A stretch of 64,000 nucleotides of DNA from Athripsodes cinereus (taxonomy: Eukaryota; Arthropoda; Insecta; Trichoptera; Leptoceridae), in contig OX388314.1 in the NCBI GenBank assembly GCA_947579605.1, positions 372,001 to 436,000 on the forward strand, in the 5' to 3' direction. Shown here one piece after another: positions 22,780-34,604 of the stretch. A model generated the notes under the pieces. The model was not told the origin of the DNA. It worked only from the letters and a program-made list of their open reading frames with translations, and did not search any database. Made by a program: the position numbers and the translations under genes. Position 1 is the first letter of the stretch. Every line of letters begins with the position of its first letter.

Positions 22780-24015
22780 TTTAACAGTAGATAGTACTCA
22801 TTTTGATACATTTTATTTATTTTATTTGAATAAAATATACCACTGCCAGCTTGACAGTTGTAAAACCTTATTGCTGGACACTGGACAACATATCACAATC
22901 ATAAACAAATAAGAATCTAAAATAACAACCACAAGAATATAACTTATAAATAAAAAAGAACTTACAATATTTTGTAAAAACACTACACAATGTACATACG
23001 TATGTGTTTATGGTTCTGAATGCTTACATTTTGATATTATAATTTTATATTCGTATAAGTATTATTGTTTAATATGATATTCTATTATGTTTCTGTTTTA
23101 TGTGCATTTTAATTGATCTAAACTGACTTTATTCTAAAACTTCATTATCAAACATTGTATAAGGTTTACTGAAAGACTTTGCATCAAGGCAATATGTTCG
23201 GCTTTTGTACAAATTTATTTTGACGATAAAGTAATTGTTCTTATTATAAACATAAAAATATAATTTATACCTAATATTTCTGTATACAAAGGACTACTGA
23301 CTACTTCTATTGAGTAAATAATTATATTAATAAATAAAACAAAAAAATATCAACAAAGTTTATTTACCAGGAATGCCTAAAATGATAAAGAGCGAGAGAT
23401 GAATTGTTTAATTATAAACATGTTTATCTTATTTCCAAGAAGTAATCTTAATAATAAAAAAAAATTGTTTGAAAAATATCATTTTAATATCAAAATTTTA
23501 TGAAATGATAACATTTCCATTGACTTTTTTTTCCATTCATAACTTATGCTGTGATACTGATAGTTTTGTTGTTCTTTTTTTGAATTTTTTTGATTTTTTA
23601 CTACTATATTCATAAAATCTTAATTTGGCCAAAAATCAACAAAGTGTAGTTTAATTTCGACATACTCGTACACATATCTTTATGTACCTACAAAACAAAA
23701 TAAATATTTGATCAAGAACTACTTTTTTAATTCAAAAACCTCGAAGTGGATTGAAATATGATCCGCATGACTTTTGTATGAGAGACATGGGGAGAGAGTA
23801 ATTTGAGTAATAATTTTAATGTAATTGAATTCATATTGTAAAATAAATACACGGCTTCTAAGTATTTTTTTTTCATTTTATCTGCAGGCGATGTTTTTAT
23901 AATACGAAATGAATCTCAACAATGATTTGTGATTCCATTGAATAATCATAAACTCAAATATATTCGAAGAAATCTCTGAAATAAATCAATCAGAGTAAAA
24001 GCTATCATAATATTA
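22780..24015. other. No recognisable feature
   Basis: AT-rich; nothing recognised. Confidence 0.5.
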
Positions 24016-24019
24016 TTAT

Positions 24020-24110
24020 GTTTCACCCTCGCGCTGTATTCCAAGTGGAGTAGTCAGAGAGAATGAAACGACACACCTATCCATCTTGTCATACTTTTTT
24101 TGCTTATTCC
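24020..24110 (-). pseudogene. LINE-2 3' end fragment
   Basis: The minus strand reads AAAGTATGACAAGATGG, then GTTTCATTCTCTCTGACTAC, TCCACTTGGAATACAG and CGCGAGGGTGAAA. This matches the last coding bases and tail of LINE-2 at 54365-54445. Extreme 5' truncation is typical of LINE insertions. Confidence 0.7.
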
Positions 24111-24132
24111 ATATTCGTGTAATCTTTGATAC

Positions 24133-24640
24133 GTGCAAACTGATGTATCTAGATTGGACCGCTGCAACATATTGTACTATTATGTTAAATGCCTACTAAA
24201 GGAATTCGATGGCGCTGCAAAGCTTATTTTCTGCAAGGATAAGTGCCTTATGATCTACAAGACTAAGAATAATATGGCACCTCAGTCACTTTCTGATGGC
24301 TCTGTATTCTCAAAGTATCTGCAAGTTGACCCCTTCACTCAGCAAAGACATCCATCAATATGCTAGACGAGATTAAGAGAGCCAACAAGTCCTGCTTGTA
24401 TTATGACAGGGGTTTTGGTGTCACAGGACCCGTCAACTGGAATCGACTCCCCGAAGTCTTTCGTAAAGACCAATCAATAATAACGTTCAGGAGAAAATTG
24501 AAGTCATTGCTCTTTCAACATAGTTTCCTGTTCTTTTCAGTAAAGGGCGCCGAAAATATCATCCGACATAAATATATACATACAGATTCTCCTTACTTAA
24601 AACGTGGTCATCCTTGAGAAATTGATCTATTCATCAAGCC
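24133..24640 (+). pseudogene. CR1-like LINE reverse transcriptase C-terminal region (frameshifted)
   Basis: The first frame (24133-24366) has SRLDRCNILYY, LLKEFDGAAKLIF and YKTKNNMAPQSLSD. These match the SRLDYCNxLLYG, xxAARLIF and YKxLNGLAPxYL motifs near the end of CR1/L2-type reverse transcriptases. After a frameshift near 24360 the second frame (to 24617) has RGFGVTGPVNWNRLPEVFRK and FRRKLKSLLFQ, matching RSFxxAGPxLWNxLPxxIR and FKxxLKxxLF. Together they cover roughly the last 150 residues. No 5' part is present. It is an inactive remnant. Confidence 0.8.
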
Positions 24641-24780
24641 ACGTGATACTCGGGTATCCACGCTTTCTAAAATCTTATCTTTCAGATTTTTGCTTCATCT
24701 TCCTTTCGTAATCCATTCGCTTCACACGTTATGTAAATCGCAATTTATTTACACGTATTCTTTTTTAAAACACTCGTCTC

Positions 24781-24969
24781 TTTTTTTTTTTTTTTTTAAA
24801 AGATATATCTGGGTTTTGTTTGTTATAAACCCAAATACAACCTTATACACCTTTCACAGTAAGCTACTAAAAGCTTGTGTCGTGAAAGGGGAGTTTGCCA
24901 GCACCTGGTATCGAACCACCGACCCCATGTTCACGAGGCCGAGACTCTACCTCCAGGCTACCGACGAAC
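24781..24969 (-). repeat. SINE-B, tRNA-derived, with 17-base A tail
   Basis: The minus strand runs from GTTCGTCGGTAGCCTGGAGG through the B-box region (GGTTCGATACCAGG) and the family body to an A-tract, seen as 17 T on the plus strand at 24781-24797. The long unbroken tail suggests one of the younger insertions. Confidence 0.88.
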
Positions 24970-25335
24970 TCAAGATAATACTTAAATTTTCTAATACTTA
25001 AATTCCTCAATCTCTCTTATATCCTCACAATACCTTCTAGTTTATACTCCACAAAAATTACAATAATATTTAGAGCCACCCACGTCCCAATGTAGGCGTT
25101 TTCATATCGTTAATTTTAACTGATTTATGTGATAAGTATTTTAAAATAAGCTCAATTCTACAGCTAAAGACAGCTAATATAAGACCACAAAATATGAAAA
25201 TTATAATGAATCTTCGTGGAAAACATTAACAATAATAATTACAGAGAAATATTCAATGTGAAAAAGCCAAATAATGCAGTAGTTAAATGTCCAAATTAAT
25301 ATTCAATAGAGCTCGTTTACATGCACATTTTGATG
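24970..25335. other. No recognisable feature
   Basis: AT-rich; nothing recognised. Confidence 0.5.
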
Positions 25336-25339
25336 TTTT

Positions 25340-25515
25340 TTTTTATTATTGACAAATAACCCAGATTGTATAAGTCCCAAACTGAGATATTATTCTTGTG
25401 TTATGGGGGCTTACAACGCACTATACTCATATATATGTAACACACAGATCTAGAACAATCTGAAAAAGATATCCATTAAATGTCTTGGCCGGGAATCGTA
25501 CCCAATCGCATCGGT
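25340..25515 (-). repeat. SINE-C, tRNA-derived
   Basis: On the minus strand a B-box-like GGTACGATTCCCGGCCAAGA begins near 25507. It is followed by GATATCTTTTTCAGATTG, GATCTGTGTGTTACAT, GTAAGCCCCCATAACACAAG and GGGACTTATACAATCTGGGT. The order (tRNA-like promoter, then GGGACTT..CTGGGTT body) resembles tRNA-derived SINEs of insects. A second partial copy is at 51775-52050. Confidence 0.55.
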
Positions 25516-25560
25516 TGTTTATTTATTTATTTATTTTATTTATTAAGCATCAACAGTACA
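25516..25560 (-). repeat. (ATTT)n LINE-type tail
   Basis: TTATTTATTTATTTATTTTA marks a minus-strand A-rich LINE tail abutting SINE-C. The sequence that follows to about 25900 is probably LINE 3' untranslated sequence without coding content. Confidence 0.4.
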
Positions 25561-25904
25561 CTACAGACAATATATATACATAACAACAAACAATATAGTC
25601 AAAGAAGGTATCAATACATTGCCCCATTTATAAGTGTACACATTATAACAATTTGTATTATATTAAAAGCCGATAAGGATGTCACATCTAAATAAAAAAG
25701 GGGGAAAAAATTGAAAATTGATAAAAACAGGAAATTACATTAAGACAATAAAAAAACATACATGAACAACAGTCGTCTGATCTTACTAAATGTACATAAT
25801 TACTCAATAAATAATAAACAATCAGTGCTGTCATTCACTTCACAACCTTACCTGTTCCATACACACACAAGAAAACATGAATCAGTGTCACAAATGAAAA
25901 TAAA

Positions 25905-26700
25905 TTTATTTATTTATTTTTTATTTATTTATTTTACAATCCACGGCGTGAGCCTTTTACATGTTCAAGAATAAACAATACACAAATAAAATATCTCATT
26001 CACAACACAGTTGGAAAACAAGAATTAACAAAACACAAAAGGGAATCATTTCATAACAATAATAATTTAAGTCAAATCATAAAATATTGGAGTGTCAGTA
26101 CAGAATGTCAATGAAATGTTTAGTATTTGATATGTCAAGTATTAAAATTGCAATAATGTAGGAGATGTCATGTAGATAGAAGAAAAAAAAAATCTAATCT
26201 AAAGGAAATGATACAAAGAATCCAAATGTCATAAGAATTAATGTCATAAATAGTTAAAATGTCTAAATGTCTGTAATGATTTAAAATGATAATAAATTAA
26301 ACAGAAAATTGTTAATTACAATTTAAATTATCAATGATGTGATGTTAACAGATGAAGAAATAATCAAAAAATAGTACATAGATATAATATAGATAAAAAA
26401 AAGTACAACAAAACACAAACACTCTTCAAAATGCCCATTGTTAGTTATACATTGAAATAATTTATAACGTCATGTTTATATTTAGGTAAACTGTCGGCAA
26501 AAATGTCTGTATCATTACCCACCAGATTACCCAGTCTGTGGATTCGAACCATAGGAGAGTAAAAATTTAGATATAGATACTAATGACGAAATTAGAAGAT
26601 ATATTTCATAAACTTGATAAATATTGAAATAAAATTAATGTATACATCAAAGCCTGGTACATTATTGGGGTTTTATCACATAATACAACCATAATTGTCA
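25905..26700 (-). repeat. LINE 3' untranslated sequence (CACGGCGTGAGCC family)
   Basis: An ATTT repeat at 25905-25935 is followed by CACGGCGTGAGCCTTTTACA and several hundred A-rich bases. The same junction occurs at 33070 and 53325, and in plus orientation near 27243-27290. No coding sequence was seen. Confidence 0.5.
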
Positions 26701-26722
26701 TGTAAATGTTAAAAACAACTAT

Positions 26723-26848
26723 CCTCAGCTACCGCAGGATTGGTCTGCATAATTTTAACTATAGTCACTTCGTGGATCGCAGGATTAAGATTAAGACAAC
26801 TGATTATGATCGTATATAGATCGTGTCATGGGTAACCCTGCAGGACAG
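26723..26848. mobile_element. MITE-A remnant, right half
   Basis: Shows CTACCGCAGGATTGGTCTGC, ATAGTCACTTCGTG, a degraded GATTAAGAT run, and the terminus GTCATGGGTAACCCTGCAGG. These match the centre and right arm of the intact copies at 49570 and 51801; the left arm is missing. Confidence 0.65.
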
Positions 26849-27242
26849 ACGAAAGTGGATGAAGACTGCCCTGTAAATATATTGCTGCCATCACTCTCAG
26901 TGATATCAGAGAAACGATATGAGATAGAGAGAGAGAGAGAGAAAAAAGGGATAATCAATGTATCTTTTGGTAATTCGTTGAGTTTTCCTCAAAACATGAG
27001 CATCAATATTATGTTTTACTGTGTATTTATAAAGAAAATGATTATTATTGAAAGATATGCATGTATATTTATTCCTATGTTCCATGAATGCCTTTACACT
27101 TGTATCAACGTTTTTATGAAGTTGATATTGGTTAAATATTTATATGCGCCAATTTTTTTATATTTTGTTAGTTAATGGTTTTATTTTTTGTTTGTTTTAT
27201 ATATATTTGATTGATTATTGTAAAACTATGTTCAAACCTTAC

Positions 27243-27295
27243 TGATGTAAAAGGTGTAAAGCCGTTGATGATAGAAATAAATTAATAAATATTTG
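27243..27295 (+). repeat. LINE 3' end, plus orientation
   Basis: GTAAAAGGTGTAAAGCCGTT followed by an AAATAAATTAATAAAT tail is the inverse of the 25905 and 33070 junctions. Confidence 0.45.
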
Positions 27296-27307
27296 AATGA
27301 TCTAGAG

Positions 27308-27561
27308 CAGTGGTTTCCAAACTTTTAATTTCGCGTACTAATACGAAATTATATATCAGTAGCGTACCACTGAACTGTAACCGTTAAAAAAAACTTCTAA
27401 ATGGTAAAGTAATAAAAACTGCAACAACTGTTTATGACAACATTATCATTTAATAATTATAGGAAAAATGTGTATGTCCTATGGCCATTGCTGCTTGCGT
27501 ACCACCTTAATAATTGTCGCGTACCACTGGTGGTACGCGAACCATAGTTAGGGAATCACTG
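27308..27561. mobile_element. hAT-type MITE with perfect 8-bp target duplication
   Basis: Begins CAGTGGTTTCCAAACTTTT and ends AGTTAGGGAATCACTG, the hAT terminal pattern. ATCTAGAG is duplicated exactly at 27300-27307 and 27562-27569. The subterminal words GCGTAC and GTACCAC recur inside both ends. It is 254 bp with no coding capacity, so it would have needed a hAT transposase in trans. Confidence 0.93.
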
Positions 27562-27569
27562 ATCTAGAG

Positions 27570-28435
27570 TTTGTGTGTTCACAGACATTTTGAACATATT
27601 CGATATTAACAAAACACTGTTTACTTTTCACTATTGATTTAGTACTCGAACTAGTTCTTTTGAAAATGTCAAGCTAACTTGACTTAAGTACTCGAGTAAT
27701 AAATCAATAGGGAAAAGTTAACAGTGTTTTTGTTTATTTCTAATATAATTTGATTTGATTTAATTTTTCCGAAATAAATCCGGGTATAAAACTTAAACAG
27801 GTAATAATATAACTAACAAATACTTAGTATGAAACAAGAATATCATGTACTCGTATGCTGAATATAATAAAATATTTTACGAGATGTTTTATCTGTACCG
27901 TGCGTGGGAAGAGGAACAAGAGATTTTAATTTATCCCGAGGTGATGTATACATTGTATCTCATTTTGTTACTCCTATGTACATACGAGGGTTGCTCTTTA
28001 AGTTTCCGTATTTGGGAAAACCGTTATTATTTGTGTCCACATAACATTTGTATCGCAAAGTACCTACCTACAAAAAAGTGTCATATATGATAGAATAGTA
28101 AGGCTTGTATCACACGCCGAATAAGACACATCCAAAACATGGTGTTTGAACATGATTACGATTCTACCGGATGAAGAAAATCAGTTTATTACAGAGTGAG
28201 TTTATTACAGTCAGTTTATTACAGAGATTCTTCATGATCAAAAGTAGAATTAGTTCACGCACTCATATGATAAATACTCCTAAAAACCATTTTTAACATC
28301 ATTATTATATAATAGTGTAAATAAATCATTATAAAAATAAAATAGGACGAAATGCAGTGACAAGGTTACAATATGAAGACTTGTAGGGGTTAGATGGAAG
28401 AAATCTGGCGACATTTATTGACACGGGAAAGACGA
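27570..28435. other. No gene; short repeats only
   Basis: Near 27590-27740 there is an inverted pair around ACTATTGATTTAGTACTCGA / CGAGTAATAAATCAATAGGG, and CAAAACACTGTTTAC / GTTAACAGTGTTTTTG, suggesting a small MITE at about 27606-27736. At 28175-28225 AGTTTATTACAGA occurs three times. Confidence 0.45.
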
Positions 28436-28439
28436 ATAG

Positions 28440-28503
28440 AATGTTTATTTATAGCAGTTGATACACTGACTACCCCAATCATGGGAGATGCTGTGATGAG
28501 ATG
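28440..28503 (+). repeat. SINE-A 3' end fragment
   Basis: Contains ACTGACTACCCCAATCATGG followed by GAGATGCTGTGATGAG, the family tail. Confidence 0.6.
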
Positions 28504-28890
28504 AATGAGTGACAAAATGTTCTGCAAACCGTATTGTCAAGAAATGTCAAGTTTACGATGGAAAAAATCACATGGACTCAAACCCCCACAGTTGTTCCTA
28601 ATACCGAAACTTAAGTAGGATACCCAACTCAAACATGGATTTGAAATGTTGATTTGCCTTTGTATATTATATTATATAATGCGTCTACTGCTTATTATAT
28701 TTACCAACTTACAACTGTAATACCAACTAATATGTTGTATAATGAAATAAATAAATTCAATTAAGAAAGGAAGTAAGTATTGTTTGATTAACATAAAACT
28801 TTATTAACGCGACCTTCCCTCGAGGGGGATGTTTTTGAATAGTTATTTGAATTGTGTTATCTAACAGTACATATTTCAAGGTTTAGACGT

Positions 28891-28974
28891 TATACTATAC
28901 TGTACACGCCGTAACCTAAGTGAGGTAGGCAGAGAGAACGGCACGCCACATAGATTTATCCTTACATACTTCTT
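28891..28974 (-). pseudogene. LINE-2 3' end fragment
   Basis: The minus strand reads AAGAAGTATGTAAGGATAAA, GTGCCGTTCTCTCTGCCTAC, CTCACTTAGGTTACGGCGTG and TACAGTATAGTATA. This is the last coding sequence and (TATAG)n tail of LINE-2, about 85 bp. It abuts the LINE-1 remnant that starts at 28973. Confidence 0.8.
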
Positions 28975-29345
28975 GAAATGTTGATCCAACGAAGAATTTT
29001 AAGAATATCTTGGACTGACATGAAAAATAACGTTGAAGTATTACGTAGAGCAAATGCTCATAGAGAATTGTTCACAACAATAAAGCTCCGTAAAACTTCA
29101 TATTTTGGTCACATAATGAGAGGAGAAAAATATGCCATCCTAAAACTAATCATAGAAGGGAAGATCGAGGGTCGTAGAGGGGTTAGAAGAAGGCGGCTTC
29201 CTGGTTTCAGAACATTCGGGAATGGACCGGGATGAGAGGTGTGGAGAAGCTGTTTCGTGCTGTCCAGAACAGGTAGGATTTCTCTCGGGTGGTCGTCAAC
29301 CAACGTCGGGGGGATCCGACAAGACACGTAAAGAAGAAGAAGAAG
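28973..29345 (+). pseudogene. LINE-1 family reverse transcriptase C-terminal remnant
   Basis: The main frame (28978-29235) reads QRRILRISWTDMKNNVEVLR, KTSYFGHIMRGEKY, LKLIIEGKIEGRRGVRRRR. A frameshift near 29215 then leads into WTGMRGVEKLFRAVQNR, a stop, and DFSRVVVNQRRGD. This is the conserved C-terminal tail of an insect non-LTR retrotransposon polyprotein. Sequence ends in an AAGAAGAAGAAG tail at about 29333-29346. It is 5'-truncated at the start of the RILRISWTD motif and inactive. Related pieces are at 8580-9118, 44478-44600 and 45715-45890. Confidence 0.83.
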
Positions 29346-29369
29346 ATACTTCTTTCGCTTCTTCTACAT

Positions 29370-29465
29370 TCAGGTATTAAATATCTTCAATTTAACAGAC
29401 ATGAGGTGTGCTACTTATCCTGTATGTCTTAATTTTCATGGACATGGAGAGGACAATATGCTTGT
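29370..29465 (+). repeat. SINE-A central fragment
   Basis: CATGAGGTGTGCTACTTATC, CTGTATGTCTTAATTTTCAT and GGAGAGGACAATATGCTTG match the family centre; the 3' tail is replaced by (ATTT)n. Confidence 0.6.
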
Positions 29466-29499
29466 TTATTGATTTTATTTATTTATTTATTAGGAATAC

Positions 29500-29760
29500 C
29501 TAGTAAGTGTCCTTATATAGAACAGTCGAAACACTTTTTGAGCTCTGTGTTCTCAAAACACCTGCACGAGGACCTTTGTGCAAATCAATCTTTATCAATG
29601 TTTCGGAGCAAACTGAAACATCTATTTAATATCAATGTAACAACGGCAATAATAAGAAAGTTGAAATTACACCCCATTACAGTCACAAATGTAGTGTTAG
29701 CCGAACCACCCACTTCCTATACCCAATGCCCACCTCAGCACCCCTGTAGCATCTAACGAA
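29500..29760 (+). pseudogene. CR1-like LINE C-terminal remnant
   Basis: The frame ending at 29756 contains SSVFSKHLHEDLCANQSLSM followed by FRSKLKHLF, fitting the closing FKxxLKxxLF motif of CR1/L2-type reverse transcriptases. The 40 residues after that have no recognisable domain. Confidence 0.5.
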
Positions 29761-29764
29761 TTTC

Positions 29765-30785
29765 CAGAACCTGTGAGCGCTGAGAAGTCCTGCAGACGCC
29801 ACATAAAGAGTCTGAGAGATAAGGAAAAGTATACCAACAAATAGATCTATATAGTACAAAAAAATACAATCTAAAAAGTTAAGTCAACATTGTATGTTGG
29901 TTGTATATAATCCAAAAGGTTAAAATAATACAATAACAAGAATAACACGTTTTTGAAGGGAAATTAAATTTCGAATAAATAAAATGAGAACTTATTTGAA
30001 GAGAATTTGGTAATAAATGAAAATATATTCACAATAATAAAATAATGTTTCAATAGTTATGTAATTTGACTACGAAAGCGCTCTCCATAATGATTATAAT
30101 AAATAAAGGTTCTCCTTTAAATTTGCTTAAGATAATAACCAGAAATATATTTCTCATATTAAATTATTTCTACCAGCGTAAATGAAAGAGATCCACCTAT
30201 ATATAATATTATTTGTTGACACAAAATTTTGTTTAATAGAAAGTCCTTCTTTCTAAAGTATTAAAATATAAGAATATTGGATGTTTTTATTAAATTTCTC
30301 TAATGGATTTTGACAAGAATTTCACTGATGTAATTAGGTAATATTGTAATTTGTACGAGAATTATATTATATATCCAATAATTCCAAGATCCTTCCAATA
30401 ATTATTGATTCCTGGAAAACTCCTAATACTACTCGAGTTGTAACAATAGGTTTATACAACTTGGGATTTATTGACAAAAAAAACTTAAGAGGTAATCTGT
30501 ATACTTTGTTAGAAATTGTAATAAAAAATATACCAAGTATTAATCAATTAAGGAACATTATTGAGACCTAAAGTATCTTTCATTAAATATTAATAACAAT
30601 ATTGACATATTTCACTTGAACGGTTTTATTTTTCTACTAAATCTACTTAGATCATTAGAGATGAAAACTTAACGTCATATTAGAAAAAAAATACAACACG
30701 GAAGAAATCGTTAGATGGAGCAAGAAGAGGAGACGATTCTAAAGAGACCAACAGAATCGTAGATAAATCTGCAAAATAAACACTA
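29765..30785. other. No recognisable feature
   Basis: AT-rich; nothing recognised. Confidence 0.5.
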
Positions 30786-30794
30786 GCTGGTTCA

Positions 30795-30850
30795 CGGCAT
30801 TTGCGATAAACTCGTCCTCTGTATATTGATTGTATTTTATTTGATATACC
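30795..30850 (+). pseudogene. CR1-like LINE 3' end fragment
   Basis: GCGATAAACTCGTCCTCTGT plus ATATTGATTGTATTTTAT, as at 55150-55190. It is followed by unrelated sequence. Confidence 0.5.
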
Positions 30851-30879
30851 TATGATATACAGGGCAACCTAGTGATGAT

Positions 30880-33065
30880 GGTGCAATATAATTTTATCCA
30901 CATTGGTGAAATATTGCCCCTACTTGCTTTACTTTTCGTATGGCCCGGTATTGATGAATCTTAACCCATGTGCCCCTGTTTGATATGTTTATTTGTTGAA
31001 CAAAGTATTGTTATTATTATTGTTATATATGTGTATTAAAATACTAGGATAAATGATTCCTCAATATTAACCGTTTCCTAATTTACAGTAAATAAATAAA
31101 ATAAATAAACCTCCTATGGAATTGTTTCCAATCAACGCACAGCAAAGAATGACTAAATAAATAAAACAAGTAAGACCGTCAAAGAGATGGCAAGACAGCT
31201 GGTCTTCTGCATCGCAAAAAACAACAACTTCCGACGTAGGTAACAGATCATGGTAGTAAAATAAGAGGACCCTTTTGGTACATAATCTGTGTTGACTGTT
31301 TGTCCCATATGAAATGAATAAATAAAATAAAAACTATAAATCATTGTTGGGTTGAGTCTTTATGAACTTCATTCAGTTATCCTTGATATTTATCGTTTCA
31401 AAAAACATACCTATGCATATTTTATTGATATCATTGAAAATTTGTAAATATTAACCAGCCATTTAGATATTTTAGACGGAGTGGCAAAATATATATTCAT
31501 TCCAATTTTATTTAAAGACACGAAATTAAGAAGAATGAAAAAAAAAGCTAAATACCATTATAACCATTCATAGTCCTATTTACTTTAGCTTAATTGCATA
31601 TTGCTGGGAAATATTTATCAATTTATCTAACTAACGATATTTATCGAGGACTGGGAATATATACATACCTAAATAGATAAAACGAACTTTAGTATTTAAA
31701 GGGTACAATCACATTTGTCAGATTGTGAAAGATTTAATAATAGTAATATAACCGAGATTTCTCATCACAGTCAACTTTATCTAATTTATTATGTGAGTCG
31801 ATCCTTCAATTAGGGACAAGCCTCATGAATAAATTCACAATTTAAACTAAAAATATGCAAATCTCTGAATAAAATTAATGTATAAAGGAAAATACAAATT
31901 GTAAAAAATAATAATAACAACTTTAACATAAAATTTAAATGCATAGCCAAAAAAACGATGTTTCGTTTTATGTCATTAACTTCTGACCCATTTGAGTATT
32001 TAAAAACAAATTGAAGACGTAACCTGTACTCGGACAAGTAGGTACTTATTGACTGGAAGTAGTAAGAAATAAAAAACAATGGTGTTATAAATTGCAGGTT
32101 TGATTGTTATTTTTCTCATCATGAGAATATGGTTAAAGGAATTGAGTTTCCGAAAATAATTATTCGTTTTTGTGTTAGAAATAAGGGTAATGGAACCAAG
32201 TTTCAGCCATTTAGAGAGATTTTGTGTCAAAGGAGTGATTCCTGAAATTGAAAAAGTTAATACATAAGTAACTTCAATGCAAAGTATCGCCTTTCTTAAA
32301 AGGTAGCTTGTTGGGCGTACCATATTCTCAGTTCTCTATTTTTAAATTTTATCGAGAATGCGAAATATTTATACATAAGACTCTTTCATAATCAGCGATT
32401 TTGTTTTGACATTTCTATTAGCAATGTTGATTCATTATTGGTAAACTTTGTTAATCGACTTCACATTGTATTAATTCAATGTAAAACTTATTGATAAAGA
32501 CTTTGTAAATATTACTTACTGAATAATATTCGAATTTGTTTAGTATTATATTTCCATTTGGCTTAAGTCACCAAATATAAACACCAACGTCGCAGGTTGC
32601 GGCTTCATAAGAGTAGAGCGTTCTCTCAATGCGATATTGATAAAAAAAATATCAACCAAGTATGATACATATAACCGAAAATAAACGTTATATGCTTTAA
32701 ATACTTGCATAGAAGACACATTTTCTCTGTATCTGTTTGCTAAATACTTTGTGTAATAAGTCAATGATTTTAGTTTCGAGTATGTGAAGGTTTAGATAAT
32801 AATTGTAGATTTAGGTCAAGGGCACATTAATCCGATTCTTTTGTATGAAAGCTTTCAGTCCACTGTTTGCACACATGCGATACCATTGTACCGTACTGAT
32901 ATTTCTCGGTGTTATTGCGGTCAATGCGTCTGTCAAGTGTGGGTGGAAAGTGGTTTCAAATAGAGATGGATACAAAAAGAGTAACCTTTCCACGAGAACT
33001 TAAAATAACAGTTCTGAAAAACTGTTATTTCGTGATAAAACAAATATGTTAAAAACACTTTTGAA
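30880..33065. other. No gene recognised
   Basis: AT-rich. Apart from the AGCTGGTCTTCTGCATCGCA block near 31196, shared with 18058, nothing stands out. A 107-codon minus-strand frame at 32000-32323 has no recognisable motif. Confidence 0.45.
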
Positions 33066-33069
33066 ACAT

Positions 33070-33430
33070 TGTGTGTTTATTTATTTATTTATTAAAACAA
33101 TAAACGGCAAAAGCCTTTCACATGATAGATCTCAATTCAATACAACATACAAACATTAACAGATTATAAAAAGACACTTAAAATATCTGAATACAACAAA
33201 AAAAAACATATACCTATGTATAAAAACAATGATAAAATATTAAAAAATAGTAAGTATATATATAAATTGAATAGATTTTCACTACTTATGTACATTAATT
33301 AAATATTTGAATTTACCAGCACAATATAAAAACCAAAGGAACATTATAATAAAAATAAGAACATAATAAATAACAAACAATAAAAAATAAACAATCATTA
33401 TTATTCACAATGATTAAAACAACATAATCG
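33070..33430 (-). repeat. LINE 3' untranslated sequence
   Basis: TTTATTTATTTATTTATTAA, then AAACGGCAAAAGCCTTTCAC, then a long A-rich run; the same junction as 25905 and 53325. Confidence 0.5.
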
Positions 33431-33504
33431 TTCACAGTAGGTAACAAACTGGGTTAACATTATTGTTGTAGAATTCCATTTTAACTTTAAAATATTTACA
33501 TTCA

Positions 33505-33720
33505 CAATTCATTTATTTATTCATTCTTTACTGTACATTGATCACAATACATACATTTTATAGAAAAATACATTAAAATAGGATATTATCAATATACAGA
33601 GGGCGGGTTTAGAGTTCGTCAGACTTTGAGTGAGTGTAAGGTTAGATTGGAGATTATTCCAGCAACGAGCACCCTGAACTCCAAAAGAGTTTTAGAAGAT
33701 ATTATTTATTTGGTTTGGAG
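33505..33720 (-). pseudogene. CR1-like LINE C-terminal remnant with 3' end
   Basis: The minus strand encodes NSFGVQGARCWNNLQSNLTL, corresponding to RSFxxxGxxLWNxLP, then runs into the 3' untranslated block (CCCGCCCTCTGTATATTGAT, ATCAATGTACAGTAAAGAAT) and an AAATAAAT tail. Confidence 0.65.
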
Positions 33721-33830
33721 TGGCCAGGGGTCCTGAAAGCAGTGGTGGACAGGGATCTCGGGAGAAGGTACCTAGGCGCAATGGCCCCCCGACCCAACTA
33801 GGACAAGTGAAAGAAGATGTATGTATTTAT
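33705..33830 (+). pseudogene. LINE polyprotein C-terminal fragment (DRDLGRRYLGAMAPRPN)
   Basis: The plus frame reads GLEWPGVLKAVVDRDLGRRY then LGAMAPRPN and a stop, followed by GTATGTATTTATGT. The same block occurs on the minus strand at 56965-57080. It appears to be the last residues of a non-LTR retrotransposon polyprotein; the clade is unknown. Confidence 0.5.
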
Positions 33831-33988
33831 GTATTATTTATATTTTTGTTATAACGTTTAATAATTATCTTACGACATTATTCTTTGTGTTGAAAATCTC
33901 TAGTGTCTTTTCATATGTATTGTGTTATTATTATTGTTCACTCGATTCTCAAACAAAATAAAAGTAAGTATTATTATTATTATAACTA

Positions 33989-34604
33989 TCTATATATATA
34001 TATATATATATAAATATAAAAGAAAGCCGTGTGTGTTACACCATTTATAACTCAAGAATGGCTGTACCGATTCGAATGATCTCTGATTTGTTGGATTCTT
34101 CTCCGCCTCGAATAGCCGATATGCTATTAAAATGTCTTACAAATTCACGGGAAGAAAAATTATTTCGAAGAAAATTATTTACGCCATACATTTTAAATAT
34201 CAATAAAAAATGCAATATGGAGAATTAAACAAAATCAACGATGAAGTTTTTTTACAGATTGGCCAATTTATAGAATAATTCTTGACATATATTTTCAAAT
34301 AAGAATCGTTATCTATACAATTTAACATCTGTGGTTCTGAAAATTCAATTTTGAAAAAATTATGGATAAGAATTTTTATAAATTTAAAATGAACAGGTTT
34401 ATAAATTAGTACCTACATAATATAACGTACAGCAGATAATTTATAAACAAATCTGAGTTAAGTATAATTGTTCAACATAAATGAATTTAAGTTTTTTACA
34501 CTGTACGATGACACACTTGTACAATTACGGGAGTTTGTAAATAGATTAAAAATATTAATCACTTGTTGATTGTTTGGCGGTACGAAGTTCGCTGGGTCAG
34601 CTAG
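33989..34604 (+). mobile_element. Non-autonomous Helitron-like element
   Basis: Starts TCTATATATATATATATA after an A (33988) and ends GGGTCAGCTAG before a T (34605). That fits insertion between A and T with 5'-TC and CTAG-3' ends. Inside the 5' end is TTTATAACTCAAGAATGGCT; the 3' end has CGAAGTTCGCTGGGTCAG. Both are characteristic of widespread insect Helitrons. No Rep/helicase is encoded. The 65-codon frame at 34031 is spurious. Confidence 0.8.

Noticed and set aside
26525..26560. tRNA gene on the minus strand (GGTTCGAATCC near 26540)
   Set aside because: A single B-box match without the rest of a tRNA fold.
32000..32323. 107-codon minus-strand frame
   Set aside because: Starts in AT-rich sequence, no motif, and overlaps another random frame; expected by chance in 64 kb.
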